64,000 nt of DNA, taken from assembly GCA_036272595.1 (NCBI GenBank), contig DATAYM010000012.1, positions 1 through 64,000 on the forward strand, given 5' to 3'. This document shows positions 27,981-37,416 of this stretch, one piece after another. The notes beneath the pieces are model-generated. The model was given only the letters and a program-made list of their open reading frames with translations, was not told the origin of the DNA and searched no databases. Both the position numbers and the translations under genes were made by a program. Source of the DNA: Poindextera sp036272595 (lineage in GTDB: Bacteria; Pseudomonadota; Alphaproteobacteria; Caulobacterales; Caulobacteraceae). Within the stretch, counting starts at the first letter, position 1; every line of letters starts with the position of its first letter.

Positions 27981-29693
27981 TTAGCCCTGCATCAGCGCCC
28001 GCGCCGCCGCCCGGGCGGCGTCGGTGGTGGCGGCGCCGGAGAGCATGCGGGCGATTTCCTCTTCGCGCTCCTGGGGCGGCAGGGCCTCGACGCCGGAGCG
28101 CAGCTTGTCGGCCTCGCCCAGCTTCAGCACCCGCCAATGGGCGTCGGCGCGGGCGGCGACCTGGGGCGAATGGGTGACGACCACGACCTGGGCCTCGGCC
28201 GCCAGCCGCTTCAGGCGCAGGCCGACGGCGTCGGCCACGGCGCCGCCGACGCCCTGGTCGACCTCGTCGAAGATCATCAGCGGCTGGGCCTGGCCAAGGC
28301 CCTTGCTCCCGCGCCCGGCGAGCGAGGCCTTCAGCGCCAGGGCGAAGCGGGCCAGTTCGCCGCCCGAGGCGATGGCGTCCAGGGCCCCGAACGGCGCGCC
28401 GGGGATGGTCGAAACCTCGAAGGCGACGCGGTCGGCGCCGGAGGGCCCGGCGCGGTCCTCCGCCAGCGGCTCGACGGCGACCCGAAAGCGGGCCTTTTCC
28501 AGCTTCAGCGGCGCCAGCTCGGCCTCCACGGCGGCAGCCAGCCGGTCGCCGGTCGCGCGCCGCGCGGCCGTCAGCGCCCTGGCCGCCTCCAGCCAGGCGG
28601 CGCGGGCCGCCGCGGCCTGGGCGTCGGCGGCCTTCAAGGTCTCCTGGCTGGTCTCGCCGGCGCGCAGGGCCTCGGCGAAGGCGGCGCGGCGGGCCGGCAG
28701 GTCGTCGACCGCGACCCCGAGCTTGCGGGCCATGGCGCGCAGGGCGAACAGCCGCTCCTCGGCCTGCTCCAGCTGCTCGGGTTCGAAATCGAACGCGGCG
28801 CCGGCGGCGTCGATGGCCGCCGCCGCCTCCGTCGCCTCGGTCAGGGTGCGGTCGATGGCCGCGGCGGCTTCGGCCAGCCGCTGGGCGGCCTGGCCGGCGG
28901 CGCTGACCCCCGCCTGCAGCGTCCGCTCCCGCGCCCGCTCCAGCGCGCGGAAAGCCTGGGCCAGGCGGCCGGTCATGCCGTCGCCGACGGCGTCGCGGGC
29001 GGCGGCGACGTCGGCCAGGGCCTTTTCGCCGGCCCCCAGCAGCGCCCGCTGTTCGGCCAGTTCGGTCTCCTCGCCGAGGCGCGGGTTCAACCGGTCGAGC
29101 TCGCCGAGCCGCAAGGCGAGCTCCTCGGTCTCGGCGGCGGCGGTCTGGGCGGCCTGGCGCAGGGCCTCGGCGCGTTCGCGCGCGGCGCGCCAGGCGCTCC
29201 AGGTCTCCATCGCGCGGCCGGTCTCGGCCTTGAGGCCGCCGAAGGCGTCGAGCAGCGGCCGGTGGGTGCGCGGGTCGAGCAGGCCGACGGTCTCGTGCTG
29301 GCCGTGCACCTCCAAAAGCATGGCGCCCAGGTCGCGCAGCACCCCGACGCTGGTCGCCTGGTCGTTGACGAAGGCGCGGGAGCGGCCGTCGGCGCCGAGC
29401 TGGCGGCGCAGCACCAGGTCGTCGTCGGGGGTCTCGCCGAGGCCCTTTTCGGCCAGATAGGCCCAGGCCGGATGGTCGGGCGCGAGGGAGAAGATGGCGG
29501 TGGCCTGGGCCTGGGCCGCGCCGCGCCGCACCAGGCCCGCATCGGCGCGCGCCCCGGTGGCCAGGCCGAGGGCGTCGAGGATGATCGACTTGCCGGCCCC
29601 GGTCTCGCCGGTGAGCGCGGTCAGGCCAGGCCCGAACGCCAGGTCGAGGGTCTCGATCAAGACCACGTCGCGGATGGCGAGCCCAATCAGCAT
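27981..29693 (-). CDS. recN: DNA repair ATPase RecN
   Basis: An SMC-like protein for double-strand break repair, 570 residues. It has Walker A GETGAGKSI (residues 29-37), a central Ala/Glu/Arg-rich coiled coil (about 160-370), the ABC signature region ASGGELARFALALK, and Walker B MIFDEVDQGVGG. No SOS box (GTTC-N7-GTTC) is visible before its start. It lies in the order bamD-recN-ligA reading with transcription. Confidence 0.96.
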   Translation of the reverse strand: MLIGLAIRDVVLIETLDLAFGPGLTALTGETGAGKSIILDALGLATGARADAGLVRRGAAQAQATAIFSLAPDHPAWAYLAEKGLGETPDDDLVLRRQLGADGRSRAFVNDQATSVGVLRDLGAMLLEVHGQHETVGLLDPRTHRPLLDAFGGLKAETGRAMETWSAWRAARERAEALRQAAQTAAAETEELALRLGELDRLNPRLGEETELAEQRALLGAGEKALADVAAARDAVGDGMTGRLAQAFRALERARERTLQAGVSAAGQAAQRLAEAAAAIDRTLTEATEAAAAIDAAGAAFDFEPEQLEQAEERLFALRAMARKLGVAVDDLPARRAAFAEALRAGETSQETLKAADAQAAAARAAWLEAARALTAARRATGDRLAAAVEAELAPLKLEKARFRVAVEPLAEDRAGPSGADRVAFEVSTIPGAPFGALDAIASGGELARFALALKASLAGRGSKGLGQAQPLMIFDEVDQGVGGAVADAVGLRLKRLAAEAQVVVVTHSPQVAARADAHWRVLKLGEADKLRSGVEALPPQEREEEIARMLSGAATTDAARAAARALMQG

Positions 29694-29780
29694 GGGTCGG
29701 AGGATCGCCGCAAAACCGCCCGCGTCAACCCTCGGCGCCGAAAGCTCGACTCACCGCCAAAGCGGATCGTCGAAAATGCT

Positions 29781-29921
29781 TTCCCCGCCCCCTTGCGGGG
29801 CGGGGTCAGGGGTGGGGGTGCGCCGCCAAAGGCGGCGACGGATGTCGACAATTTTGTGACAGCGTCTGAAGCACGGCGCCGCACCCCCATCCCCAACCCC
29901 TTCCCCGCAAGGGGGAAGGGG
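29781..29921. repeat. Family C-type inverted repeat (copy C7)
   Basis: TTCCCCGCCCCCTTGCGGGG with GGGGTGGGGGTGCG on the left is answered by CGCACCCCCATCCCCAACCCC and TTCCCCGCAAGGGGGAA on the right. It occupies the middle of the 301-bp gap between bamD and recN; nothing else is seen in that gap. Confidence 0.75.
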
Positions 29922-29994
29922 CTTTGGACGGCTGCCCATCATCTTAATGCGCCGGCCAACGGGACGGGCCCACTCGCGAAGTCTGCTCAGGCCG

Positions 29995-30984
29995 CTAGAG
30001 GCCCAGCGGGTTCCACCAGGAATTCTTCCGCTTGGGCGGCGTCGGGGTGGACTGGCTCGGCGTCGGGGCCTGCGGAGAGGCTGCGGCCTGGTCCGGCGCG
30101 ACCAGCTGCGACTGCGGCACGTTGATCGGGGCCGGCGCGAAAAAGCTGGTCACGCCGCCGAACAGGCCGCGGCGGGCGTGGCCGCTCGGCGTGATTTCCA
30201 GCTGGTAGCCCCTCTGGGTCATCAGGTTGTAGGCGGCCTGGTACCAGTAGTCGCCGGGATAGTTGTAGCCCAGCACGGCGGCGTTGCGCTTGGCCTCCTC
30301 GACCAAGCCGAGGGTCAGGTAGGCCTCGACCAGCCGCTCCAGCGCCTCGGGCACGTGGCTGGTGGTCTGGTAGCGCTCGATCACCAGCTTGAACCGGCCG
30401 ATGGCCGCCAGGGTGTCGCCGCTGCGCAGATAGTAGCGGCCGATGGTCATTTCCTTGCCGGCCAGCTGGTCGTTGATCATGTCGGTCTTGAGCCGCGCGT
30501 CGGCGGCGTATTCGGTGTGGGGGAACCGGCGCGTCACCTCGCGCATGGCCGTGCCCGCCTGCTCGGTGGCGGCCTGGTCGCGGCCGACGTCGAGGATCTC
30601 CTCGAAATAGCACTCGGCCCTCAGATAGTAGGCGTAGACCGCCGAGCCGTTGCCCGGATAGAGCTCGATGAAGCGGTTGGCGTCGGCGATGGCGTCGTCA
30701 TAGCTGTTCGACTGATAGTGGGCGTAGGCCTCCATCAGGATCGCCCGCCTGGACCACTCGGAATAGGGGTGCTGGCGCTCGACCTCCTTGAAATAGGTCA
30801 CAGCTTCGCTCCAGCGGTGCTCGTCGAGCCGCTGGGCGCCGACGGAATAGAGCTGCTCGACCGGCTGGTCGGCGTAGGTGGTGTCCGTCTTCTTCTTCGG
30901 ACGCAGCAGCGAGCAGCCGCCGAGGGCGACGGCCAGGACGAGAACGACGGCAAGAGCGGGACGAACCCGGACCTTAGCGAGCAC
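29995..30984 (-). CDS. bamD: Outer membrane assembly lipoprotein BamD
   Basis: Essential lipoprotein of the BAM complex. The signal peptide ends in lipobox LGGC (Cys24). TPR-like repeats follow (VEQLYSVGAQRLDEHRWSEAVTYFKEVERQHPYSEWSRRA and later units) to about residue 250. The C-terminal about 70 residues form a Pro/Gln/Thr-rich extension not found in the E. coli protein. Starts at GTG. It lies between lpxC and recN, its usual place in alphaproteobacteria, here probably the downstream part of the ftsQAZ-lpxC transcript. Confidence 0.95.
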   Translation of the reverse strand: MLAKVRVRPALAVVLVLAVALGGCSLLRPKKKTDTTYADQPVEQLYSVGAQRLDEHRWSEAVTYFKEVERQHPYSEWSRRAILMEAYAHYQSNSYDDAIADANRFIELYPGNGSAVYAYYLRAECYFEEILDVGRDQAATEQAGTAMREVTRRFPHTEYAADARLKTDMINDQLAGKEMTIGRYYLRSGDTLAAIGRFKLVIERYQTTSHVPEALERLVEAYLTLGLVEEAKRNAAVLGYNYPGDYWYQAAYNLMTQRGYQLEITPSGHARRGLFGGVTSFFAPAPINVPQSQLVAPDQAAASPQAPTPSQSTPTPPKRKNSWWNPLGL

Positions 30985-31097
30985 GGACGATGACCTCGAA
31001 AAAGACGCCCCCGCGCCGAAGGAAGACGGTTAGGACTGAGGCTTCTACACTAGCTCCGGCGGCGCGCAAACCGGATGGCGAGGCTTAGGCGCGCGGC

Positions 31098-31991
31098 TCA
31101 GACGGCCTCGGCGAGGGCTTCGCTGTAGAGCCGCGTGCGCCAGGCTTCCGGGCGGGCCAGAAGCGCACGGGCCAGCGCGTTGTTCAGGGTGTGGCCGGCG
31201 AGCACGCCCTCGAAGCGGCCGATGATCGGCGCGCCGAGCAGATAGAGGTCGCCAAGGGCGTCCAGGGCCTTGTGGCGCACGAATTCGTCGGTGGAGCGCA
31301 GGCCTTCCGGGTTCATCAGCTCGTCGCCGTCGATGACCAGGCAGTTGTCCATCGAGCCGCCACGGGCGAGGCCGGCTTTGCGCAACGCCTCGACCTCGTG
31401 CAGGAAGCCGAAGGTGCGGCTTTCCGCCACTCCCTCGCGGAAGGCGGCCTCGTCGAGCACCATGTCGATGCGCTGGCCGCCGATGGCGGCGCTCTTGAAG
31501 TCGATCTCGAAGGCCATTTCGAACTGGTCGGCGGGGACCAGGGCGGCGCTCTTGTCGCCGTCGACCGCCTCGATCGGCTCGAGGATCTCGATATAGCGGC
31601 GCGGCGCGTCCTGGCGCTTCAGGCCGGCCCGGTCGATCAGTTCCACGAACGGCCCGGCCGAGCCGTCCATGATCGGCAGCTCCGGTCCGTCCAGTTCGAC
31701 GACGGCGTTGTCGACGCCGAGCGCGGCGAAGGCCGACATCAGGTGCTCGATGGTCGAGACCTCGGCGCCGGCGGCGTTGCCGATGACCGTGCCGAGCTGG
31801 GTGCGGGTCACCGCCTCGGCGCGGGCCGGGATGCGGTTGTCGCCGGCAAGGTCGGTGCGGATGAAGCTGATTCCGGCGCCGGCCGCCGCCGGGCGCAGGA
31901 CGCAGCTCATGACCTGGCCGCTATGCAGGCCGACGCCCTCGAAGGCGACCGGAGCCCGCAGCGTATGTTGAAAGACCGCCGATGTCGCCAC
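31098..31991 (-). CDS. lpxC: UDP-3-O-acyl-N-acetylglucosamine deacetylase LpxC
   Basis: The committed, zinc-dependent step of lipid A synthesis; 297 residues. Zinc ligands lie in STIEHLMSA (His) and HKALDALGD (His and Asp), and HTLNNALAR carries the catalytic His. LHSGQ near the N-terminus and the SRTFGFLHEVE region are also conserved. The start is GTG with an AAAGGTGG-like Shine-Dalgarno. It follows ftsZ after a 310-bp gap that contains family C copy C6 and the putative lpxC promoter. Confidence 0.97.
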   Translation of the reverse strand: MATSAVFQHTLRAPVAFEGVGLHSGQVMSCVLRPAAAGAGISFIRTDLAGDNRIPARAEAVTRTQLGTVIGNAAGAEVSTIEHLMSAFAALGVDNAVVELDGPELPIMDGSAGPFVELIDRAGLKRQDAPRRYIEILEPIEAVDGDKSAALVPADQFEMAFEIDFKSAAIGGQRIDMVLDEAAFREGVAESRTFGFLHEVEALRKAGLARGGSMDNCLVIDGDELMNPEGLRSTDEFVRHKALDALGDLYLLGAPIIGRFEGVLAGHTLNNALARALLARPEAWRTRLYSEALAEAV

Positions 31992-32145
31992 GCGCGAACC
32001 ACCTTTGCCAACGCGGCGAACAGCGTCGCCGGAACCCTAAACTGAGCCATTACGGTGACGCCGACCCTGCCGCAACTCAAGTTCGGTGAGCAAATGTTTC
32101 GCGGGTTAGGCGTTGATTTTGCTAGCAAAAAACGCAAGCCGGATT

Positions 32146-32298
32146 CCTTCTCCCCTTGCGGGAGAAGGTGGCCTCCGAAGGAGGTCGGATGAGGGGTCTT
32201 GCTCCCCTCTCGGCTGAATCTTCGGCGCTAACCCGAAGTCCTCGCGCGACCCCTCATCCGTCGGCTTCGCCGCCACCTTCTCCCGCAAGGGGAGAAGG
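32146..32298. repeat. Family C-type inverted repeat (copy C6)
   Basis: CCTTCTCCCCTTGCGGGAGAAGG with GATGAGGGGTC on the left faces GACCCCTCATCCGTCGG and CCACCTTCTCCCGCAAGGGG on the right. It ends 3 bp before the ftsZ stop (minus strand), so the ftsZ mRNA would end in a large hairpin. The rest of the 31992-32145 gap shows only possible promoter sequence for lpxC. Confidence 0.8.
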
Positions 32299-32301
32299 GG
32301 T

Positions 32302-33900
32302 TTAGTTCGCCAGCCGACGCAGGAAGGAGGGGATCTCCAGGTCTTCGCCGGCTTCGGCCTGCTCGTCCGGGGCGGGCTGCATGGCCGCCTGGGCGCTGGC
32401 GGCGGCGCGGGCCTGCAGCACCGGCGTCGGGTCGTTGCGGTAGTCGCGCAGCGGCGGCGGCTGGTCCTGGCGCCCGCGGGCGCCGAACAGGCTGAGCCAG
32501 CCCGGGCCCTTCTGCGGCTGGCGAGCATCCTCGCCAAGCGACAGCCGGTTCGGGAACAGCGCGTTGTCCTCCTCGACCGCGGGCTCGGGGGCCTTGGCGG
32601 CCGGCCGCTGCGGCTGGGCCGCGGCCGGGGCTTCGTAGAGATCGGGCTGCGGCTTCAGGTCCAGGGAGAGCGGCGGCGCGTCGCGGGTGAACACCGGCCG
32701 GGTCTCGGCGGCGAGGTCGAGCCCGCCTTCGCTGGGAGCGGCCGCGGCGGCCGCCGGTTCGACGACGCGCGGCTCGGCCGGCGGCTGCACGGTGGCGACC
32801 GTCGCGACGATCGGTTCGCGCGCCGCGACCGGGGCCGGCTCACGGATCGTCATGGGCGCCGCCTGGGGGGCCAACACCGGCTGGGGCGCCGGCTGGGCGG
32901 CCTTCATCGGCTTGGGCTCGATGGCGGCGATCGACTGGCCGTCCATGCCGGTGGCGACCACCGAGACGCGGATCTTGCCTTCCAAGGTCGGGTCGAAGGC
33001 GGCGCCGAAGATGATGTTGGCTTCCGGATCGACTTGGTCGGAGATGGCGTTGGCCGCCTCGTCGACCTCCAGGAGGGTCATGTCGAGGCCGCCGGTGACG
33101 TTGACCAGCACCGCGCGCGCGCCCTTCAGCGACACTTCGTCCAGCAGCGGGTTGGCGATGGCGTTCTGCGATGCGACCAGGGCGCGGTCCTCGCCGGTGG
33201 CTTCGCCGGTGCCCATCATCGCCTTGCCCATCTCGGTCATCACCGTGCGCACGTCGGCGAAGTCGAGGTTGATCAGGCCCGGCAGCACCATCAGGTCGGT
33301 GATCGAGCGGACGCCGGAATGCAGCACCTGGTCGGCCATGGCGAAGGCCTCGGCGAAGGTGGTGCGCTCGTTGGCGATGCGGAACAGGTTCTGGTTGGGG
33401 ATGACGATCAGGGTGTCGACATAGCGCTGCAGCTCGGCGATGCCGGCGTCCGCCAGCCGCATGCGGTGACGGCCCTCGAAGGTGAAGGGCTTGGTGACCA
33501 CGCCGACGGTGAGGATGCCGCGCTCGCGGGCGGTCTTGGCGATGATCGGCGCGGCGCCGGTGCCGGTGCCGCCGCCCATGCCGGCGGTGATGAACACCAT
33601 GTGCGCGCCGTCGAGATGCTCGCCGATCTCCAGGCCGGACTCCTCGGCCGCCGACATGCCGATCTCTGGATGAGCCCCGGCGCCCAGCCCCTGCGTCACC
33701 GTGACGCCGAGCTGGATGCGCCGCTCGGTCTTGGAGAAGGCCAGCTGCTGGGCGTCGGTATTGGCGACGACGAACTCGACGCCCTCCAGCCCGGACTCGA
33801 TCATGTTGTTGACGGCGTTGCCGCCGGCGCCCCCGACGCCGAACACCACGATGCGCGGCTTCAGTTCGGTGGTCCGCGGCGCGGAAAGATGAATAGCCAT
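32302..33900 (-). CDS. ftsZ: Cell division GTPase FtsZ
   Basis: Tubulin-like GTPase forming the Z ring; 532 residues. The GTP-binding signature GGGTGTG is at 109-115 and the T7 loop/NLDFADV region is intact. A long Pro/Ala-rich linker (about 330-515) precedes the conserved C-terminal peptide DLEIPSFLRRL that binds FtsA and other partners. The long linker matches the Caulobacter type (about 508 residues) rather than E. coli. A CtrA box and a GANTC cluster lie upstream, indicating its own promoter besides read-through from ftsQA. Confidence 0.98.
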   Translation of the reverse strand: MAIHLSAPRTTELKPRIVVFGVGGAGGNAVNNMIESGLEGVEFVVANTDAQQLAFSKTERRIQLGVTVTQGLGAGAHPEIGMSAAEESGLEIGEHLDGAHMVFITAGMGGGTGTGAAPIIAKTARERGILTVGVVTKPFTFEGRHRMRLADAGIAELQRYVDTLIVIPNQNLFRIANERTTFAEAFAMADQVLHSGVRSITDLMVLPGLINLDFADVRTVMTEMGKAMMGTGEATGEDRALVASQNAIANPLLDEVSLKGARAVLVNVTGGLDMTLLEVDEAANAISDQVDPEANIIFGAAFDPTLEGKIRVSVVATGMDGQSIAAIEPKPMKAAQPAPQPVLAPQAAPMTIREPAPVAAREPIVATVATVQPPAEPRVVEPAAAAAAPSEGGLDLAAETRPVFTRDAPPLSLDLKPQPDLYEAPAAAQPQRPAAKAPEPAVEEDNALFPNRLSLGEDARQPQKGPGWLSLFGARGRQDQPPPLRDYRNDPTPVLQARAAASAQAAMQPAPDEQAEAGEDLEIPSFLRRLAN

Positions 33901-33976
33901 TGGGACCCCTCGTCCTTAACTTCCGTGCGGCGGCGGCAGCCGGCGACCCGCCTGCCGGGCCCGCGACGGATGCCCT

Positions 33977-34069
33977 GACTCAACGCCGACTATCGTTAAT
34001 TGGCGGTTAATCGCATTAGCCTGAGTCGGCGTCGCGTCGACTTTGTCGCACGAGAAAAATTGTTGATTC
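33977..34069 (-). promoter_or_regulatory. Cluster of GANTC (CcrM) sites upstream of ftsZ
   Basis: GACTC at 33977, GAGTC at 34023 and GATTC at 34065, plus another GATTC at 34146 next to the ftsA stop, make four GANTC sites within about 175 bp of the ftsA-ftsZ gap. In C. crescentus, CcrM methylation of GANTC in the ftsZ promoter promotes transcription. Methylation here is inference. Confidence 0.65.
33996..34010 (-). promoter_or_regulatory. CtrA box TTAA-N7-TTAA upstream of ftsZ
   Basis: TTAA at 33996-33999 and TTAA at 34007-34010 are separated by exactly 7 bp, the full consensus for the cell cycle regulator CtrA, about 96-110 bp upstream of the ftsZ start. In C. crescentus CtrA binds the ftsZ promoter and represses it. 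Confidence 0.82.
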
Positions 34070-34153
34070 GAAAGCGTTTGTGCAAAGCTTGATCGTCCGC
34101 GCGCGACCCATTTCCGCCTTAGTCGTACGGTCCGGCCCCTCAGATGATTCTGA

Positions 34154-35476
34154 TCAGAGGTTGTCGCGCAGCCAGACCGCGGCGCGCGCGAACGGCGTTG
34201 CGCCAGGGTTAAGAGCCTGCGGCCGGGCGCCCGAGCCCTTGGCCTTGTAGGTGACCGCCTCGCGCGGGCCGAAGGCGGCGCGCTGCAGCACTCCGGCGGC
34301 GGCGCAGAAGGCCGGGCCGGAGGCGGCGTCGGCCAGGTGCGGCACCCGCCGCGGCCGGCCGAGCCGCACCGGACGGTCGAACACCCGCACGGCCACCTCG
34401 CGCACGCCGGCCAGCTGGCTGGCGCCGCCAGTCAGCACCACACCGGCGCTGGGCTCCAGCGGGACGCCGGCGGCGCGCAGGCGCTCGCGCAGCAGCTCCA
34501 GCGTCTCTTCGACGCGGGGGGCGATGATGCCCTTGAGCAGCGAGCGGGGGGCGATCACCGGGCCGGCGCCCGGATCGTCGCCGCGCGGCGGGGCCTCGAT
34601 CATCTCGCGGTCCTCGTTGGCCGAGGCGATGGCCGAGCCGTGCAGGGTCTTGATGCGCTCGGCGCCGACGATGGAGGTGGAGAGGCCGCGGGCGATGTCG
34701 GCCGTCACGTGGCCGCCGCCGACGGCGAGGCTGTCGACGTGCACCAGCGAGCCGCCTGAGAACACCGCCACCGAGGTCGAGCCGCCGCCCATGTCCAGGC
34801 AGATGCAGCCGAGGTCCATCTCGTCGTCCTCCAGCGCGGCCAGGGCCGATGCGAAGGGCGCGGCGACCACGCCGCGGAACTCCAGGTGGGCCCGCTCGAC
34901 GCAGAAGCCGAGCATCTGGAACATCGACTCGCTGATCGACACCACCAGCAGGTCCAGGCGCAGCACCTTGCCGAACATCGAGCGCGGATCGCGCACGCCG
35001 CGCTGGGAATCCACCGACCAGGTGATGGGCAGCAGGTGGATGCGCCGGCGGCCGGGCAGCCGCACCTGCGCCACCGCCGCCGAAATGGCGCGGCTGAGAT
35101 CGACGTCGGAGATCGGCCGCGAGCCGAGCTGCACTTCCGAGGAGACGCGGTGGCTGGCCAGCTGGCCGCCGGACGTGGTCACCGCGACGCCCTGGACGCT
35201 GACCCCGGCGACGGTCTCGGCGCGCTCGACCGCCTGGGCGATGGCGTCGGTGGCCTCGTCCATGTTGACGATGGAGCCGCCGCGGACGCCGCGCGACTGC
35301 ACATGGCCGACCCCGGCGGTCTGCAGGGTGTGGGCTTCGCGGTTGATGCCGCCCGGCTTCATGATGAAGCAGGTGACCTTGGAGGCGCCCAGGTCGAGCG
35401 CCGCCACCACCGGCTGGCGTCCGCCCAGCGCCTTCAGCCCGTCCCTGGCCTCGCGCCGATCCTCAAGCCGCGACAT
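34154..35476 (-). CDS. ftsA: Cell division actin-like ATPase FtsA
   Basis: An actin-fold protein that anchors FtsZ to the membrane; 440 residues. ALDLGASKVTCFI (phosphate 1), CLDMGGGSTSVAVF (phosphate 2) and VVLTGGASQLAG (adenosine motif) are visible. The C-terminal membrane-targeting amphipathic helix (FARAAVWLRDNL) is present. It lies 26 bp downstream of ftsQ on the same strand and is followed by the 253-bp ftsZ promoter region. Confidence 0.97.
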   Translation of the reverse strand: MSRLEDRREARDGLKALGGRQPVVAALDLGASKVTCFIMKPGGINREAHTLQTAGVGHVQSRGVRGGSIVNMDEATDAIAQAVERAETVAGVSVQGVAVTTSGGQLASHRVSSEVQLGSRPISDVDLSRAISAAVAQVRLPGRRRIHLLPITWSVDSQRGVRDPRSMFGKVLRLDLLVVSISESMFQMLGFCVERAHLEFRGVVAAPFASALAALEDDEMDLGCICLDMGGGSTSVAVFSGGSLVHVDSLAVGGGHVTADIARGLSTSIVGAERIKTLHGSAIASANEDREMIEAPPRGDDPGAGPVIAPRSLLKGIIAPRVEETLELLRERLRAAGVPLEPSAGVVLTGGASQLAGVREVAVRVFDRPVRLGRPRRVPHLADAASGPAFCAAAGVLQRAAFGPREAVTYKAKGSGARPQALNPGATPFARAAVWLRDNL

Positions 35477-35502
35477 CTGAAAAGCTCCTCGTCATCATGG
35501 TC

Positions 35503-36420
35503 TTAGGCGCCGCTCGCCGCCGGCGCGGGGGTGGGGCCGGCGTCGCGCGGACGCACGGCCACCAGGTCGGGATCGCGCAGGTCGATGCGCGCGAAGCCGA
35601 GATCGAGAATGCGCGACTGCTGGTCCAGCCTGTCGAGCTGATCCAGCGCCGCGGCGGTCCCGTCGGCGGGCAGCTCGATCAATCCGCCGTCCTTGGTGCG
35701 CAGGTCCCAGCGGCGGTCGTCGACGCGAACGACGGCGTCGAGCCGGTCCATCAGCCGCGGCCGGGGCTGCAGCAGCTTGAGCATGGCCGGCGCGGCCCGG
35801 TCGGCCCCCTCGCCCACCACCAGCGGCAGGTCGGTGAACTGGCCGGGGTCCGCCTCGGGAATGGCGCGGCCGGTGTCGTCGATGACCAGGGTGCGGCCGG
35901 CGTGCTGCCAGACGGCCATGGTCTGGCGCTGGGTGACGGCGATGATGATGGTGTCGGGCAACAGCCGCACGACCTTGGCCGACCTGACCCAGCCGACCTG
36001 TTCGATGCGGCCGCGCAGGGCGGCGAGGTCCAGGTGCAGGATCGGCTGGTCCTTGCCGAGGGCGGCGGCTTTCAGGATGTCGGCGGCGGCGGCGGGGGTC
36101 GCGCCCTGGACCTGCACGGTGGCGACCTTGAGGCCGAGGCCGATCAGGCCGCGGTCGATGTCGGCGATCGCCTTGTCTCGCATCCGGTGCACGTGCGGGT
36201 CGGTGGCCAGCACCGCGACGACGCCGGCCAGCACGATCGCGGCGGCGAGGCTGACGGCGGTCAGCGGCGCCAGGCCCAGGCTCTGGGCGGCGGCCAGCTT
36301 GGCGGGGGCGTAAGGCTTGGCTTTCGCCTGTTTGGCGGGGCGGCGCGGCGGCTGCGCGACCTTGGGCCGGGCCTGGCTCCGAACGCGGCTAGGCGATCCC
36401 CCTCGCATCGCCGCGGCCAT
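35503..36420 (-). CDS. ftsQ: Cell division protein FtsQ
   Basis: A bitopic divisome protein of 305 residues: a basic cytoplasmic N-terminus, a TM segment (LTAVSLAAAIVLAGVVAVLA, about 54-73), a POTRA domain (VATVQVQGA...) and the beta domain ending around VAVRPRDAG. The ATG at 36420 has GGAGG 6 nt upstream and is preferred over 36453. It overlaps the ddl 3' end by 32 bp, so translation of the two is likely coupled. Confidence 0.94.
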   Translation of the reverse strand: MAAAMRGGSPSRVRSQARPKVAQPPRRPAKQAKAKPYAPAKLAAAQSLGLAPLTAVSLAAAIVLAGVVAVLATDPHVHRMRDKAIADIDRGLIGLGLKVATVQVQGATPAAAADILKAAALGKDQPILHLDLAALRGRIEQVGWVRSAKVVRLLPDTIIIAVTQRQTMAVWQHAGRTLVIDDTGRAIPEADPGQFTDLPLVVGEGADRAAPAMLKLLQPRPRLMDRLDAVVRVDDRRWDLRTKDGGLIELPADGTAAALDQLDRLDQQSRILDLGFARIDLRDPDLVAVRPRDAGPTPAPAASGA

Positions 36421-37330
36421 AGGCATCCTCCACAATCCAGCCCACCAGGTCATCGAACCCCACGCCCCGGTGCGCCGCCTGCTCGGGGACGAGCGAAGTG
36501 GGCGTCATGCCGGGTTGGGTGTTGACCTCCAACAGGACCAGAATGTCGTTAATGTCGTCATAACGGAGGTCGGCGCGCGTAACCCCTCGGCAACCAAGCG
36601 CGGCGTGGGCGAGCTCGGCCATGCGCATGGCGCGATCGCTTATGTCGGCGGGGATTCGCGCCGGCAGGACGTGGGACGAGCCGTCCTCGCCGTACTTGGC
36701 CTCGAAGTCGTAGAAGCCGGTGCGCGGGACGATTTCGGTGACCGTCAGCGCCTGGCCGTCCATCACCGCGACGGCGAGCTCGAAGCCTCGAATGTACGGC
36801 TCGATGAGAACCTCGTCGCCGAAGGTCCAGGACGGCGCGACCAGCTCCCGCGGCGGGCTGTTGGCGCCCTCGAAGACCAGGAAGACCCCGACCGACGAGC
36901 CCTGGGCGTTCGGCTTGACCACATAGGGCGGCTTCATGACGTGGTCGCGCGCGGCCGCGAAGCGGTCGAACAGGCCGCCGCCCGGCACGCTGACCCCAGC
37001 GGCGGCCATCACCGCCTTGGCCTTGACCTTGTCCATGGCCAGGGCCGAGGCCAGCACGCCGCAATGGCTGTAAGGCAGGGCCAGGGTCTCCAGCACCCCC
37101 TGCACCGTGCCGTCCTCGCCCCAGACGCCGTGCAGGGCGTTGAACACCACATCCGGCTTCAGCCGGGCCAGCACTTCGGCGATGTCGCGGCCGGCGTCGA
37201 TGCGGCTGACCTTGGCGTCCAGCCGCTCCAGCGCGTCGGCGCAGGCCGCGCCGGAGATCAGCGAGACCGGCCGTTCGGGCGAAGGGCCGCCCAAAAGCAC
37301 CGCGACGTGATGACCGGTCAGGCGAGGCAT
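36389..37330 (-). CDS. ddl: D-alanine-D-alanine ligase
   Basis: An ATP-grasp enzyme making D-Ala-D-Ala for peptidoglycan precursors; 313 residues. VAVLLGGPSPERPVSL opens the N-terminal domain, with HGVWGEDGTVQG, the ATP-grasp region PYVVKPNAQGSSVGV, and the metal-binding ADLRYDD and LEVNTQPGMTPTSL. Located upstream of ftsQAZ as in the standard dcw order (ddlB position). The gene upstream on the other strand diverges from an 86-bp gap. Confidence 0.96.
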   Translation of the reverse strand: MPRLTGHHVAVLLGGPSPERPVSLISGAACADALERLDAKVSRIDAGRDIAEVLARLKPDVVFNALHGVWGEDGTVQGVLETLALPYSHCGVLASALAMDKVKAKAVMAAAGVSVPGGGLFDRFAAARDHVMKPPYVVKPNAQGSSVGVFLVFEGANSPPRELVAPSWTFGDEVLIEPYIRGFELAVAVMDGQALTVTEIVPRTGFYDFEAKYGEDGSSHVLPARIPADISDRAMRMAELAHAALGCRGVTRADLRYDDINDILVLLEVNTQPGMTPTSLVPEQAAHRGVGFDDLVGWIVEDAYGRGDARGIA

Positions 37331-37416
37331 GGCGGGCGCGAATCCGTCTTTGAGGGTTGAAACCGGCTGTTAAGCCGGATCGGTTAACAGGAAAAGCGCA
37401 GCAGAAGGCGCGCGCG

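Noticed and set aside
29694..29994. Possible SOS box before recN
   Set aside because: No GTTC-N7-GTTC (or its complement) found in the gap, which is largely occupied by family C copy C7.
37370..37387. CtrA box upstream of ddl (TTAA...TTAA)
   Set aside because: The two TTAA half sites are 10 bp apart, not 7 (or 6 with a trailing C), so the site does not meet the CtrA consensus.
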